Below, piece by piece: positions 57,009-64,000 of a DNA stretch of 64,000 bases. Each line of letters opens with the position of its first letter. Position 1 is the first letter of the stretch. The notes below the pieces were generated by a model. It made no database searches, had not been told where the DNA came from, and saw only the letters and a list, made by a program, of their open reading frames with translations. A program made the translations under genes and the position numbers. Source of the stretch: Bacteroidales bacterium (lineage in GTDB: Bacteria > Bacteroidota > Bacteroidia > Bacteroidales > UBA932); NCBI GenBank assembly GCA_017473705.1, contig JAFUJQ010000050.1:1-64000 (forward strand), in the 5' to 3' direction.

Positions 57009-58100
57009 ATGGAAGAGAATCTTTTGAAAACCTGTCTTTATGACAAGCATGTGGCCCTGGGCGCTCTGATGAGCCCTTTCGGAGGTTTCATCATGCCTAT
57101 CCAGTACACTAACATCACGGATGAACACAATGCAGTACGCCAGAAGGCCGGAATGTTCGATGTGTCCCACATGGGCGAGATCTTCGTCAGCGGTCCGGAT
57201 GCTGAGAAGTTCGTGAATCATGTCTTCTCAAACAACATTGCAGGCATGGAAGACGGAAAGATACTCTATGGAATGATGCTTTATCCGAACGGAACAACAG
57301 TCGACGACCTCCTGGTCTATAAGGAATTCGTTCCGGATCAGTACCTTCTCGTTGTGAATGCATCCAACATTGCAAAGGATTACGAATGGCTTTGCGCACA
57401 GGCTCAAGGCTATGATGTCAAGGTGGACAATCAGTCGGATATGTGGGGACAGATAGCCCTTCAGGGTCCTGAGGCTGAGAAATATGCTGTCGAGACTCTC
57501 GGACTGGCTCCGGCTGCAGAACTTGGATTCTATACATATTACAGGACAGACGACATGATCGTCAGCCGCACAGGATACACCGGCGAGGACGGATTTGAGA
57601 TATATGCATCGCATGAGGTGATTGGCAAAATGTGGGATGTACTTCTTGCTGCAGGAGTCGTTCCATGCGGCCTCGGTTGCCGTGATACCCTTCGCTTCGA
57701 GGCCGGCCTTCCGCTTTATGGCCACGAGCTCAGCGAGGAGATTACTCCGCTTGAGGCCGGACTTGGAATGTTCACAAAGATAAAGGACAAGGCCGAGTTC
57801 ATCGGTCGTGATGCCCTTGTTGCGCAGAAGGAAGCAGGCCTGACACGCAAGAGTGTCGGCATAGAACTCCAGGACAAGGCCATTCCGCGTGCAGGATATC
57901 CTGTAGAGGTGGATGGTGTGCAGGTAGGAGTCGTGACCACAGGATATCGTTCGATCTCGACCGACCGCAGCGTATGTGTGGCGATGGTGGACAAAGCATA
58001 CACCGAGCTAGGAACTCAGGTGGAGATCCGCATCCGCAAGAAAGTATTCCCTGGCGTAGTGACAAAGCGCCGTTTCTATGAAACCAATTATAAAAAATAG
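57009..58100 (+). CDS. gcvT: glycine cleavage system T protein (aminomethyltransferase)
   Basis: Transfers the methylene unit from the lipoyl-bound aminomethyl group to tetrahydrofolate, 363 residues. Family signatures are FGGFIMPIQYTNI, DVSHMGEI, the folate-binding aspartate in GKILYGMMLYPNGTTVDDLLVY, and SRTGYTGEDGFEIY; the C-terminus has KVFPGVVTKRRFY. Only three bases separate it from lplA. The downstream 227 bases are a structured intergenic region before gcvH. Confidence 0.96.
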   Translation: MEENLLKTCLYDKHVALGALMSPFGGFIMPIQYTNITDEHNAVRQKAGMFDVSHMGEIFVSGPDAEKFVNHVFSNNIAGMEDGKILYGMMLYPNGTTVDDLLVYKEFVPDQYLLVVNASNIAKDYEWLCAQAQGYDVKVDNQSDMWGQIALQGPEAEKYAVETLGLAPAAELGFYTYYRTDDMIVSRTGYTGEDGFEIYASHEVIGKMWDVLLAAGVVPCGLGCRDTLRFEAGLPLYGHELSEEITPLEAGLGMFTKIKDKAEFIGRDALVAQKEAGLTRKSVGIELQDKAIPRAGYPVEVDGVQVGVVTTGYRSISTDRSVCVAMVDKAYTELGTQVEIRIRKKVFPGVVTKRRFYETNYKK

Positions 58101-58327
58101 AATAATAAGGCGCATCAGCGCCGCGGCATTCACGTCAGCGAGATGTTTGTCAAAACATCGAAGCAGTGAGGCCGCCCGACAGAACGGAGTTATGTCGGCA
58201 TGCCCTTGGGGGCTGTCGCGGTAAGCGACTGGGGGTTGAAGTTGCCATGATTTTCCCGGTAGACTTCTGCCCTTTAATAAAGTGATGATTAAAAATTCGG
58301 TATAACTTACAATAAACAGATAAAATT
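58101..58327 (+). other. intergenic region with four hairpins inside the gcv locus
   Basis: Between gcvT and gcvH the sequence holds successive hairpins: GGCGC/GCGCC near 58109-58122, GATGTTT/AAACATC near 58141-58159, CCGACA/TGTCGG near 58176-58198 and GTCGC/GCGAC near 58215-58229. There is no gene and no T-run. It does not match the glycine riboswitch core as I know it. It may be an inserted palindromic repeat, or an RNA element controlling gcvH-gcvPA-gcvPB-lpdA. Confidence 0.5.
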
Positions 58328-58711
58328 ATGGCAAAGACAGTAGAAGGACTCTATTACAGCGAGTCGCACGAATGGGTTAAGGTAGAAGGTAATGTTGCTG
58401 TTATCGGCATCACTGATTTCGCACAGCATGCTATGGGCGACCTCTCATATGTAGATATGCCTGAGGTTGACGATGAACTTGAGGCAGGCGAGGAGTTCGG
58501 CGCGGTCGAGAGCGTGAAGGCTGCCAGCGACCTGTTCTGCCCTGTATCAGGAACTGTTGTCGAGATCAATGAGGCTCTTGAGGATGCCCCTGAGCTCTTG
58601 AATGAAGACGCTTTTGCTAACTGGATCATGAAGGTCGAGATGAGCGATCCTTCTGAGCTCGAAGGCCTTATGGATGCGGCGGCATACGAGGCAATGTGCG
58701 CTAACGAGTAA
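58328..58711 (+). CDS. gcvH: glycine cleavage system H protein
   Basis: The lipoyl carrier shuttling intermediates between P, T and L proteins, 127 residues. YYSESHEWVKVEGNVAVIGIT begins the fold, FAQHAMGDLSYVDMPE follows, and the lipoylated lysine is in GAVESVKAASDL. PELLNEDAFANWIMKVE is the usual C-terminal segment. The P-protein alpha gene starts ten bases after its stop. Confidence 0.97.
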   Translation: MAKTVEGLYYSESHEWVKVEGNVAVIGITDFAQHAMGDLSYVDMPEVDDELEAGEEFGAVESVKAASDLFCPVSGTVVEINEALEDAPELLNEDAFANWIMKVEMSDPSELEGLMDAAAYEAMCANE

Positions 58712-58721
58712 TTTTACGGCT

Positions 58722-60068
58722 ATGGCATTCGCATATTTTCCACATACGGAAGATGATGTGCGCCAGATGCTGGACAGAATCGGAGTGGAGTCCCTTGAGG
58801 ATCTCTACTCCGATGTCCCTCAGGATGTCATCTACCGTGAAGAGTACGACCTTCCGGACGCAATGTCCGAGCTTGAGGTCCGTCAGTATTTCGAAGAGCT
58901 TGCAGAGCAGAACACAAACCTGTTCTGTCTGTGCGGTCTTGGAGCATATGACCATTATTCTCCAGCCGTGATTCCTCATATCATTTCCCGTTCGGAATAT
59001 CTTACGGCATACACACCATATCAGCCGGAAGTCTCCCAGGGTACGCTCCGCTATATCTTCGAGTATCAGTCTATGATAACCGAACTGACCGGAATGGACT
59101 GCACCAACGCGTCCATGTATGACGGCGCGACAGCAGCAGCAGAGGCTGTGATGATGTCAATGGCTGCAACGAAGAAGAAGACACGTGTCCTTCTGTCTGA
59201 AGGCCTCCTTCCGCAGGTCATTAAAGTGGTCAGGACGTACGCAAAGTATAACGGAATAGAGTTGGGATTAATCCCTTGCCATGAGGGTGCCACTTCATAT
59301 GGTGCACTTCTTACCGAGCTTGCTGCCGGTGATGTGGCGGGAGTCCTTGTCCCGGGCATCAACAAATATGGTGTGATAGAAGACCTGACATGCTTTGCCG
59401 ATGCTGTTCATGCGCAGAAGGGTCTGCTGATGGTGTATTCCGACCCATCATCGCTTGCTGTGATCAGGACTCCGGGCGAGTGGGGGGCTGACATTGTCTG
59501 CGGAGATTCTCAGAGTCTTGGCGTGCCTCTTTGCTATGGAGGACCGTATGTCGGCTTCCTGGCCTGCACCAAGGACCATGTCCGCAAACTTCCGGGAAGA
59601 ATCGTGGGAGCGACACGCGACGTCGACGGAAAGCGCGCCTATGTGCTTACGCTTCAGGCACGCGAGCAGCATATCCGCCGCGAAAAGGCGACCAGCAACA
59701 TCTGCTCAAACCAGTCTCTGATGGCCCTTTATGTGACAGTATATATGTCTCTCATGGGACCGCGCGGTCTTCGTGAGGTAAACGATCTCAGCTATGGTGG
59801 AGCCCACTATCTGCACGACCGTCTCCTTGAGACCGGCCTCTTTGAGAAGGCTTTTGACAAGCCGTTCCTCAAGGAATTCACTCTCAAGTCTCTTGTACCA
59901 GTGGAACTGCTGCAGGACAGACTTCAGATGTGCGGTGTATTCGGAGCCGTCGAGGTTGAACCTGGCCTTGTGAATTTCTGCGTTACCGAGAAGGTGTCAA
60001 AGGACAATCTTGATGCGGTATTATGTATAATCAAAAGTCTTTCAAGTGAGGAGGAGGCACAGGCATGA
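58722..60068 (+). CDS. gcvPA: glycine dehydrogenase (decarboxylating) subunit 1
   Basis: The N-terminal half of the split P protein, 448 residues. [31 protein letters not shown] text (spelled [15 protein letters not shown] here), [12 protein letters not shown] and [20 protein letters not shown] with [16 protein letters not shown] are characteristic. The frame opens earlier over the gcvH end, but the ATG at 58722 is ten bases past the gcvH stop and gives the standard start. Works as a heterodimer with GcvPB. Confidence 0.95.
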   Translation: MAFAYFPHTEDDVRQMLDRIGVESLEDLYSDVPQDVIYREEYDLPDAMSELEVRQYFEELAEQNTNLFCLCGLGAYDHYSPAVIPHIISRSEYLTAYTPYQPEVSQGTLRYIFEYQSMITELTGMDCTNASMYDGATAAAEAVMMSMAATKKKTRVLLSEGLLPQVIKVVRTYAKYNGIELGLIPCHEGATSYGALLTELAAGDVAGVLVPGINKYGVIEDLTCFADAVHAQKGLLMVYSDPSSLAVIRTPGEWGADIVCGDSQSLGVPLCYGGPYVGFLACTKDHVRKLPGRIVGATRDVDGKRAYVLTLQAREQHIRREKATSNICSNQSLMALYVTVYMSLMGPRGLREVNDLSYGGAHYLHDRLLETGLFEKAFDKPFLKEFTLKSLVPVELLQDRLQMCGVFGAVEVEPGLVNFCVTEKVSKDNLDAVLCIIKSLSSEEEAQA

Positions 60069-61597
60069 AGTACTACGATAAACTGATCTTTGATCTTTCC
60101 AAGGAAGGAAGACAGGGATACTCTTTGCCGGTCAACAAATGGGAGACATCTGCTTCTGATCTTCCTGCAGGCCTTCAGCGTACGGCAGCACCGGCGCTTC
60201 CTCAGGTGAGCGAACTGGATGTCGTACGCCATTATACCAATCTGTCACAGATGAACTTCGGTGTGGATTCAGGATTCTATCCTCTTGGAAGCTGTACCAT
60301 GAAATACAATCCGAAGATAAACGAAGAGATCGCGGCAATGCCGGCATTCGCTGGCCTGCATCCGCTCCAGCCGGCGCAGACAGTCCAGGGAGCCCTCCGT
60401 TTATACAAGGATCTTTCGCATGCCCTGTCGGCAATAACCGGAATGGCAGAGTTCACTCTCGATCCTTTCGCGGGAGCTCATGGAGAGCTTACCGGTCTTA
60501 TGGTAATCCGAAAATATCATATGTCGCGTGGCGACATGAAGCGTACCCGCATCATTGTCCCTGACAGCGCGCATGGAACTAATCCGGCTTCGGCCGCGGT
60601 TTGCGGTCTGGAGATTGTCCAGGTCAAGTCAAATGCAGCGGGACTTGTTGATGTTGAGGATCTTAAGCCACTTCTCGATGATACGATTGCGGGCATCATG
60701 ATGACGAATCCGAATACCTTAGGTCTGTTCGAGAAGGATATAAAGGAGATTGCAGCACTTGTTCACGAGTGTGGAGGTCTGCTTTACTATGATGGAGCCA
60801 ATATGAACCCTCTCATGGGAGTCGTTCGTCCGGGCGACATGGGCTTTGACGTGATGCACCTCAATCTGCATAAGACGTTCTCCACACCTCACGGAGGTGG
60901 TGGTCCAGGTGCGGGTCCTGTCGGCGTTGCTGCCCATCTTGCATCTCATCTTCCTGTTCCGAAGGTCATGGAGGATGAAGACGGTACTCTCTATATTGCA
61001 GACGGTACATGCCGCTGCGAGAATTCACCTGAAGGTGCAGGAGTATTCGGGGAGGTATGCGGATGTTCTCCAGAATGCATGTGCGGATGTCAGGCATGTG
61101 GACAGATTTCAGGATTCATGGGCAATTTCGGCGTTCTTCTGAGGGCGTATACATATATCCTGATGCTCGGAAAGCAGAATATCAAGATGGTGGGGCCGCT
61201 TGCTGTCCTTGGCGCCAACTACATCAAGGAGTCTCTCAAGGATTGCTTCAAACTGCCGATTCCGACAGTCTGCAAGCACGAATTCGTCTTTGACGGTCTT
61301 CTGGACCAGTCTACAGGAGTAACGACTCTGGACATTGCCAAGAGACTGCTTGACTATGGTTTCCATGCTCCTACAATCTACTTCCCTCTGCTGTTCCATC
61401 AGTCAATAATGATCGAACCGACAGAGACCGAGTCAAAGGAGACATTGGACGGATTCATAGAAATCATGAAGCACATTGCGGCAGAGGCTTCGGCTGATCC
61501 TGAGTCATTGAAGACCGCGCCTCATACAACTCCTGTGCGTCGTCTCGATGAAACGACAGCGGCACGTCAGCCGGTGCTCAGATATAAAGACATGTAA
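60065..61597 (+). CDS. gcvPB: glycine dehydrogenase (decarboxylating) subunit 2, with a Cys-rich insertion
   Basis: The PLP-carrying half of the split P protein, 510 residues. [29 protein letters not shown] and [13 protein letters not shown] are standard, and the PLP lysine K270 is in [19 protein letters not shown]. Between residues 316 and 345 there is an insertion with eight cysteines, C316, 318, 332, 334, 338, 340, 342 and 345, in the order CxC-x13-CxC-x3-CxCxC-x2-C, placed just before [14 protein letters not shown]. Normal GcvPB has a short stretch here without cysteines. The ATG overlaps the gcvPA stop by four bases. Confidence 0.95.
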   Translation: MKYYDKLIFDLSKEGRQGYSLPVNKWETSASDLPAGLQRTAAPALPQVSELDVVRHYTNLSQMNFGVDSGFYPLGSCTMKYNPKINEEIAAMPAFAGLHPLQPAQTVQGALRLYKDLSHALSAITGMAEFTLDPFAGAHGELTGLMVIRKYHMSRGDMKRTRIIVPDSAHGTNPASAAVCGLEIVQVKSNAAGLVDVEDLKPLLDDTIAGIMMTNPNTLGLFEKDIKEIAALVHECGGLLYYDGANMNPLMGVVRPGDMGFDVMHLNLHKTFSTPHGGGGPGAGPVGVAAHLASHLPVPKVMEDEDGTLYIADGTCRCENSPEGAGVFGEVCGCSPECMCGCQACGQISGFMGNFGVLLRAYTYILMLGKQNIKMVGPLAVLGANYIKESLKDCFKLPIPTVCKHEFVFDGLLDQSTGVTTLDIAKRLLDYGFHAPTIYFPLLFHQSIMIEPTETESKETLDGFIEIMKHIAAEASADPESLKTAPHTTPVRRLDETTAARQPVLRYKDM

Positions 61598-61598
61598 T

Positions 61599-62999
61599 AT
61601 GAAAATCATCATCATAGGTGCAGGGCCGGGCGGTTATGAAACCGCCCTCCTTGCTGCAAAAAGGGGAGTGGAGGTCATTCTTGTCGAGTCAGGACATGTC
61701 GGAGGAACATGTCTGAACGAAGGCTGCATTCCGACCAAGTCCTTCTGCAGGAATGCTGAAGTCTTGGAGGAACTGCGTGAGGCAGAAGCCTTCGGTGTGA
61801 CCGGATTGTCATATGACTTTGACTTCAAGGCTGTCGCGGCACGCAAGAATGCTGTCGTGGAGCAGCTGCGTGGCGGAGTCGAGGGCCTGCTTGGTCACAA
61901 ACTGATCACCTTGGTCCGCGGCAAGGCATCGTTCAAAGACCAGCATACAATCTCTGTCATTCCGAGCAATCCTTCTGTCATTTCGAGCGAGACCGAAGGA
62001 CGAGTCGAGAAATCCCTTGAATACACTGCCGACTACATAATCATAGCGACAGGCTCGGTATCGGCATCCCTGCCAATCCCAGGAACCAACCTTCCAGGTG
62101 TTCTCACTTCCAAAGAAATACTTGACCTTGAGGAAGTCCCGTCAAGACTTTGTGTCATCGGCGGCGGAGTCATCGGTCTTGAGTTCGCTTCGGTCTTCCG
62201 CAGCTTCGGCAGCGAGGTGACCGTACTTGAATACTTCAAGGACATACTCCCTCGTTTTGATTCGGATCTGTCGAAAAGACTCAAGCAGAGTCTTGGAAAA
62301 CGAGGCATAGAGATCAATACTCAGGCTCAGGTGAAAGGAATAACTGTTGATGACTCCTCAATATACAAGGTGTCCTACACTCGCAAAGGCAAGGAAGAAA
62401 CCGTCGAGGCAGACAAGGTCCTGATGGCAGTAGGAAGGAAGGCTAATGTTGACTCACTGAATCTCGCTGATGCAGGCATTGAATTCACGCCAAGAGGGAT
62501 TGTTGTCGATGACAGGACCATGCAGACCAATGTTCCGCATATCTATGCGATCGGCGACATCAACGGCAAGATGATGCTTGCTCATGCTGCTACATTCCAG
62601 GGAATCGTCGCCCTTGACCATATAATGGGCATTGAGAACGATATCGACCTTTCTGTGATGCCGGCAGCCGTATTCACGACTCCCGAAGCTGCTTCCGTCG
62701 GCATGACTGAAGACGAATGCAAGGAGGCTGGAAGATCTGTCAAATGCCTGAAATCCTTCTTCCGTGCGAACGGAAAGGCAGTGACCATGGCTCAGACTGA
62801 CGGCTTCTGCAAATTGGTAGTTGACGCAGAAACAGGGGAAATCCTTGGATGTCATCTCTTCGGTCCCCACGCTTCAGACATAGTACAGGAAGTGTGCGCG
62901 CTGATTTCACGCAAAGCAACCATAGAACAGTTCAAGGACATTATTCACACACATCCGACATTGACGGAAGTGCTTCAGAGTGCGGCACATAATGGGTAA
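61599..62999 (+). CDS. lpdA: dihydrolipoyl dehydrogenase
   Basis: Reoxidises the lipoyl arm of GcvH with NAD+, 466 residues. FAD motif IIGAGPGGYETA, redox disulfide GGTCLNEGCIPTK, NAD motif IGGGVIGLEFASV, second FAD motif YAIGDINGKMMLAH and the catalytic His-Glu in HTHPTLTEV. Residues about 118-140 (VIPSNPSVISSETEGRVEK) are an extra segment between the FAD domain strand and YIIIATGS, encoded by a palindromic repeat at 61952-62017. The start at 61599 follows the gcvPB stop by one base; the upstream frame extension is spurious. The next gene overlaps it by eight bases. Confidence 0.96.
   Translation: MKIIIIGAGPGGYETALLAAKRGVEVILVESGHVGGTCLNEGCIPTKSFCRNAEVLEELREAEAFGVTGLSYDFDFKAVAARKNAVVEQLRGGVEGLLGHKLITLVRGKASFKDQHTISVIPSNPSVISSETEGRVEKSLEYTADYIIIATGSVSASLPIPGTNLPGVLTSKEILDLEEVPSRLCVIGGGVIGLEFASVFRSFGSEVTVLEYFKDILPRFDSDLSKRLKQSLGKRGIEINTQAQVKGITVDDSSIYKVSYTRKGKEETVEADKVLMAVGRKANVDSLNLADAGIEFTPRGIVVDDRTMQTNVPHIYAIGDINGKMMLAHAATFQGIVALDHIMGIENDIDLSVMPAAVFTTPEAASVGMTEDECKEAGRSVKCLKSFFRANGKAVTMAQTDGFCKLVVDAETGEILGCHLFGPHASDIVQEVCALISRKATIEQFKDIIHTHPTLTEVLQSAAHNG
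61952..62017 (+). repeat. dispersed GTCATTTCGA-type repeat inside lpdA
   Basis: CTGTCATTCCGAGCAATCC is followed by TTCTGTCATTTCGAGCGAG, then GACCGAAGGACGAGTCGAG and AAATCCCT. GTCATTTCGA and GAGAAATC are shared with the repeat between the V-ATPase B and D genes (39523-39554). Here the element is translated in frame. Confidence 0.65.
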
Positions 63000-64000
63000 G
63001 ATAAGAGTTCCGAATACATATGTCATCATATTCGCTGTGCTGTTGGTATGCGCTGTAGCGACCTGGCTTGTGCCGGGTGGCGAGCCGCAGACCTGGCAGG
63101 TGTTTTCCGCGTTGTATGAGGGATTCAGCCAGCAGGCCGGCATCATTGCCTTTGTGCTGATCATCGGAGGAGCATTCTGGGTTGTCAACAGCACTAAGGC
63201 TGTTGATGAGGGAATCATGAAGTTCATTTCCAAGGTCCGGAGTCTTGAAAGGTTCGGACTTGTCCGCAAGCTGGGAGTAGGGAACATTGTGATCACTCTT
63301 GTCATGCTTCTGTTCGGCCTCTTCGGGGCCGTATTCGGAATGAGCGAGGAGACGATCGCTTTCGTAGCAGTTGTGATCCCGCTTGCCAGGTCTCTTGGAT
63401 ATGATGATTTCGTGGGTGTATGCATGGTGTATGTCGCCGCGCATGTCGGCTTTGCCGGCGCTATGCTGAATCCTTTCACGATAGGCATCGCTCAGGACAT
63501 GGCTTCGCTCCCGCTCTTCTCCGGAATAGAATACCGCATTTTCTGCTGGGTGATATTGATGGCAGTCGCCATAGCTTTTGTCCTATGGTACGCCAGACGC
63601 ATCCGTAAGCCGGTATCGGAGGCTGCTGCGTCAGAAGAGGCTGTAGAAACCTCTGAAGAATCGGGCAGGGGCAGAGCATGGATCTGCTATGGTATTCTTT
63701 GCATAGTGCTGGTCCTCTTTTCGATATTCTATGCTGACGGGTGTGCCATAAAGCTCGGACAGGCTTCGTATGAAGCCCCGTGGCTGATGTGGGTGCTTAC
63801 TGGCCTCTTTGCCATAGCATCTTTCTTCGCCTTGAGGAATTCGGCCAGAATGTATATCCTTAACCTTCTGATGTTCACAATAGTATTCCTTGTGGTCGGC
63901 GCTATGGGTTATGGATGGTATCTTTCAGAAATATGTGCCTTGTTCATGGCGCTTGCCATCGCTGCGGGCTTCTCTGCGGGGTATTCTGCAGACAAGATTG
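62992..64000 (+). CDS. YfcC-family (DcuC-like) membrane transporter, partial
   Basis: An open frame from ATG at 62992 to the window edge with no stop, 336 residues visible. It begins MGKIRVPNTYVIIFAVLLV, a first helix followed by LVPGGE, and has at least seven further helices, with FGMSEETIAFVAVVIPLAR and AAHVGFAGAMLNPFTIGIA, typical of the YfcC/C4-dicarboxylate anaerobic carrier family (PF03606). The substrate is unknown; amino acids or peptides are as likely as dicarboxylates. It overlaps lpdA by eight bases, so it is the last visible gene of the glycine cleavage operon. The C-terminus lies past 64000. Confidence 0.8.
   Translation, partial: MGKIRVPNTYVIIFAVLLVCAVATWLVPGGEPQTWQVFSALYEGFSQQAGIIAFVLIIGGAFWVVNSTKAVDEGIMKFISKVRSLERFGLVRKLGVGNIVITLVMLLFGLFGAVFGMSEETIAFVAVVIPLARSLGYDDFVGVCMVYVAAHVGFAGAMLNPFTIGIAQDMASLPLFSGIEYRIFCWVILMAVAIAFVLWYARRIRKPVSEAAASEEAVETSEESGRGRAWICYGILCIVLVLFSIFYADGCAIKLGQASYEAPWLMWVLTGLFAIASFFALRNSARMYILNLLMFTIVFLVVGAMGYGWYLSEICALFMALAIAAGFSAGYSADKI

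Noticed and set aside
58101..58327. Glycine riboswitch before gcvH
   Set aside because: The region is structured, but the conserved core of the glycine aptamer is not seen; it is reported only as an unassigned structured region.
62907..63488. 193-residue minus-strand frame at the right end
   Set aside because: Antisense to the YfcC-type transporter, whose plus-strand frame is clearly membrane-protein-like and continues past the window.

Overview
The window reads as a chromosomal segment of a Bacteroidota bacterium, most likely an uncultured gut-type member of Bacteroidales. The evidence is the TAnnTTTG/TTG promoter architecture, the near absence of Shine-Dalgarno sites, enolase, trigger factor and ClpXP of Bacteroidetes type, sphingolipid-type serine palmitoyltransferase, a Bacteroidetes/Chlamydia-type V-ATPase operon (E, DUF2764, A, B, D, I, K) and a sodium-pumping methylmalonyl-CoA decarboxylase. 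The genus cannot be fixed from the sequence alone. No phage, plasmid, CRISPR array, transposase or defence island is visible; this is mostly housekeeping DNA with several families of small palindromic repeats.

Layout: 1-0.4 kb is the 3' end of an rRNA operon (5S) with its terminator and repeat-rich DNA. 0.4-5 kb holds eno, a secreted Ntn-hydrolase, two tRNAs, a DMT-like membrane protein, a divergent NamZ-like protein and rpmE2. 5-8 kb (minus) is an ftsE-nth-rluA-like operon. 8-27 kb (plus) holds a large TPR protein with an outer-membrane barrel protein, gyrB, a first alpha-oxoamine synthase with an atypical acyltransferase-fold protein, a PgpH-like HD phosphodiesterase, tig, clpP, clpX, a serine palmitoyltransferase-reductase pair, an M20 peptidase, a large inverted repeat and pyrF. 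27-31.6 kb (minus) holds a small unknown protein, sdaA, and a DPP-IV-like peptidase with a small membrane protein. 31.6-35.4 kb (plus) holds a GH29 fucosidase, arginine deiminase and ndk. 35.4-52.2 kb (minus) holds gpsA, the seven-gene V-ATPase operon, metF-metH and the mmdA-D-C-B sodium pump. 52.3-53.8 kb (minus) is a TPR protein-yebC pair. 53.9-64 kb holds nhaA, a small unknown gene, and the glycine cleavage locus lplA-gcvT-gcvH-gcvPA-gcvPB-lpdA, followed by a partial YfcC-family transporter that overlaps lpdA.

Functional themes. (1) Lipids: two alpha-oxoamine synthases lie within 8 kb, one paired with a ketosphinganine-reductase-like SDR and the other with a condensation-fold protein whose catalytic histidine is replaced. 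(2) Sodium energetics: a Na+-pumping decarboxylase, a V-ATPase whose K subunit keeps the full Na+-site signature, and NhaA. (3) One-carbon metabolism: glycine cleavage, metF, metH and serine deaminase.

The most unusual observations are an eight-cysteine insertion in GcvPB, in-frame peptides in LpdA and MetH apparently derived from palindromic repeats, a duplicated hairpin element at 270-352 and 48600-48682, and a multi-hairpin intergenic region inside the gcv locus. All identifications rest on reading motifs; no database search was run.
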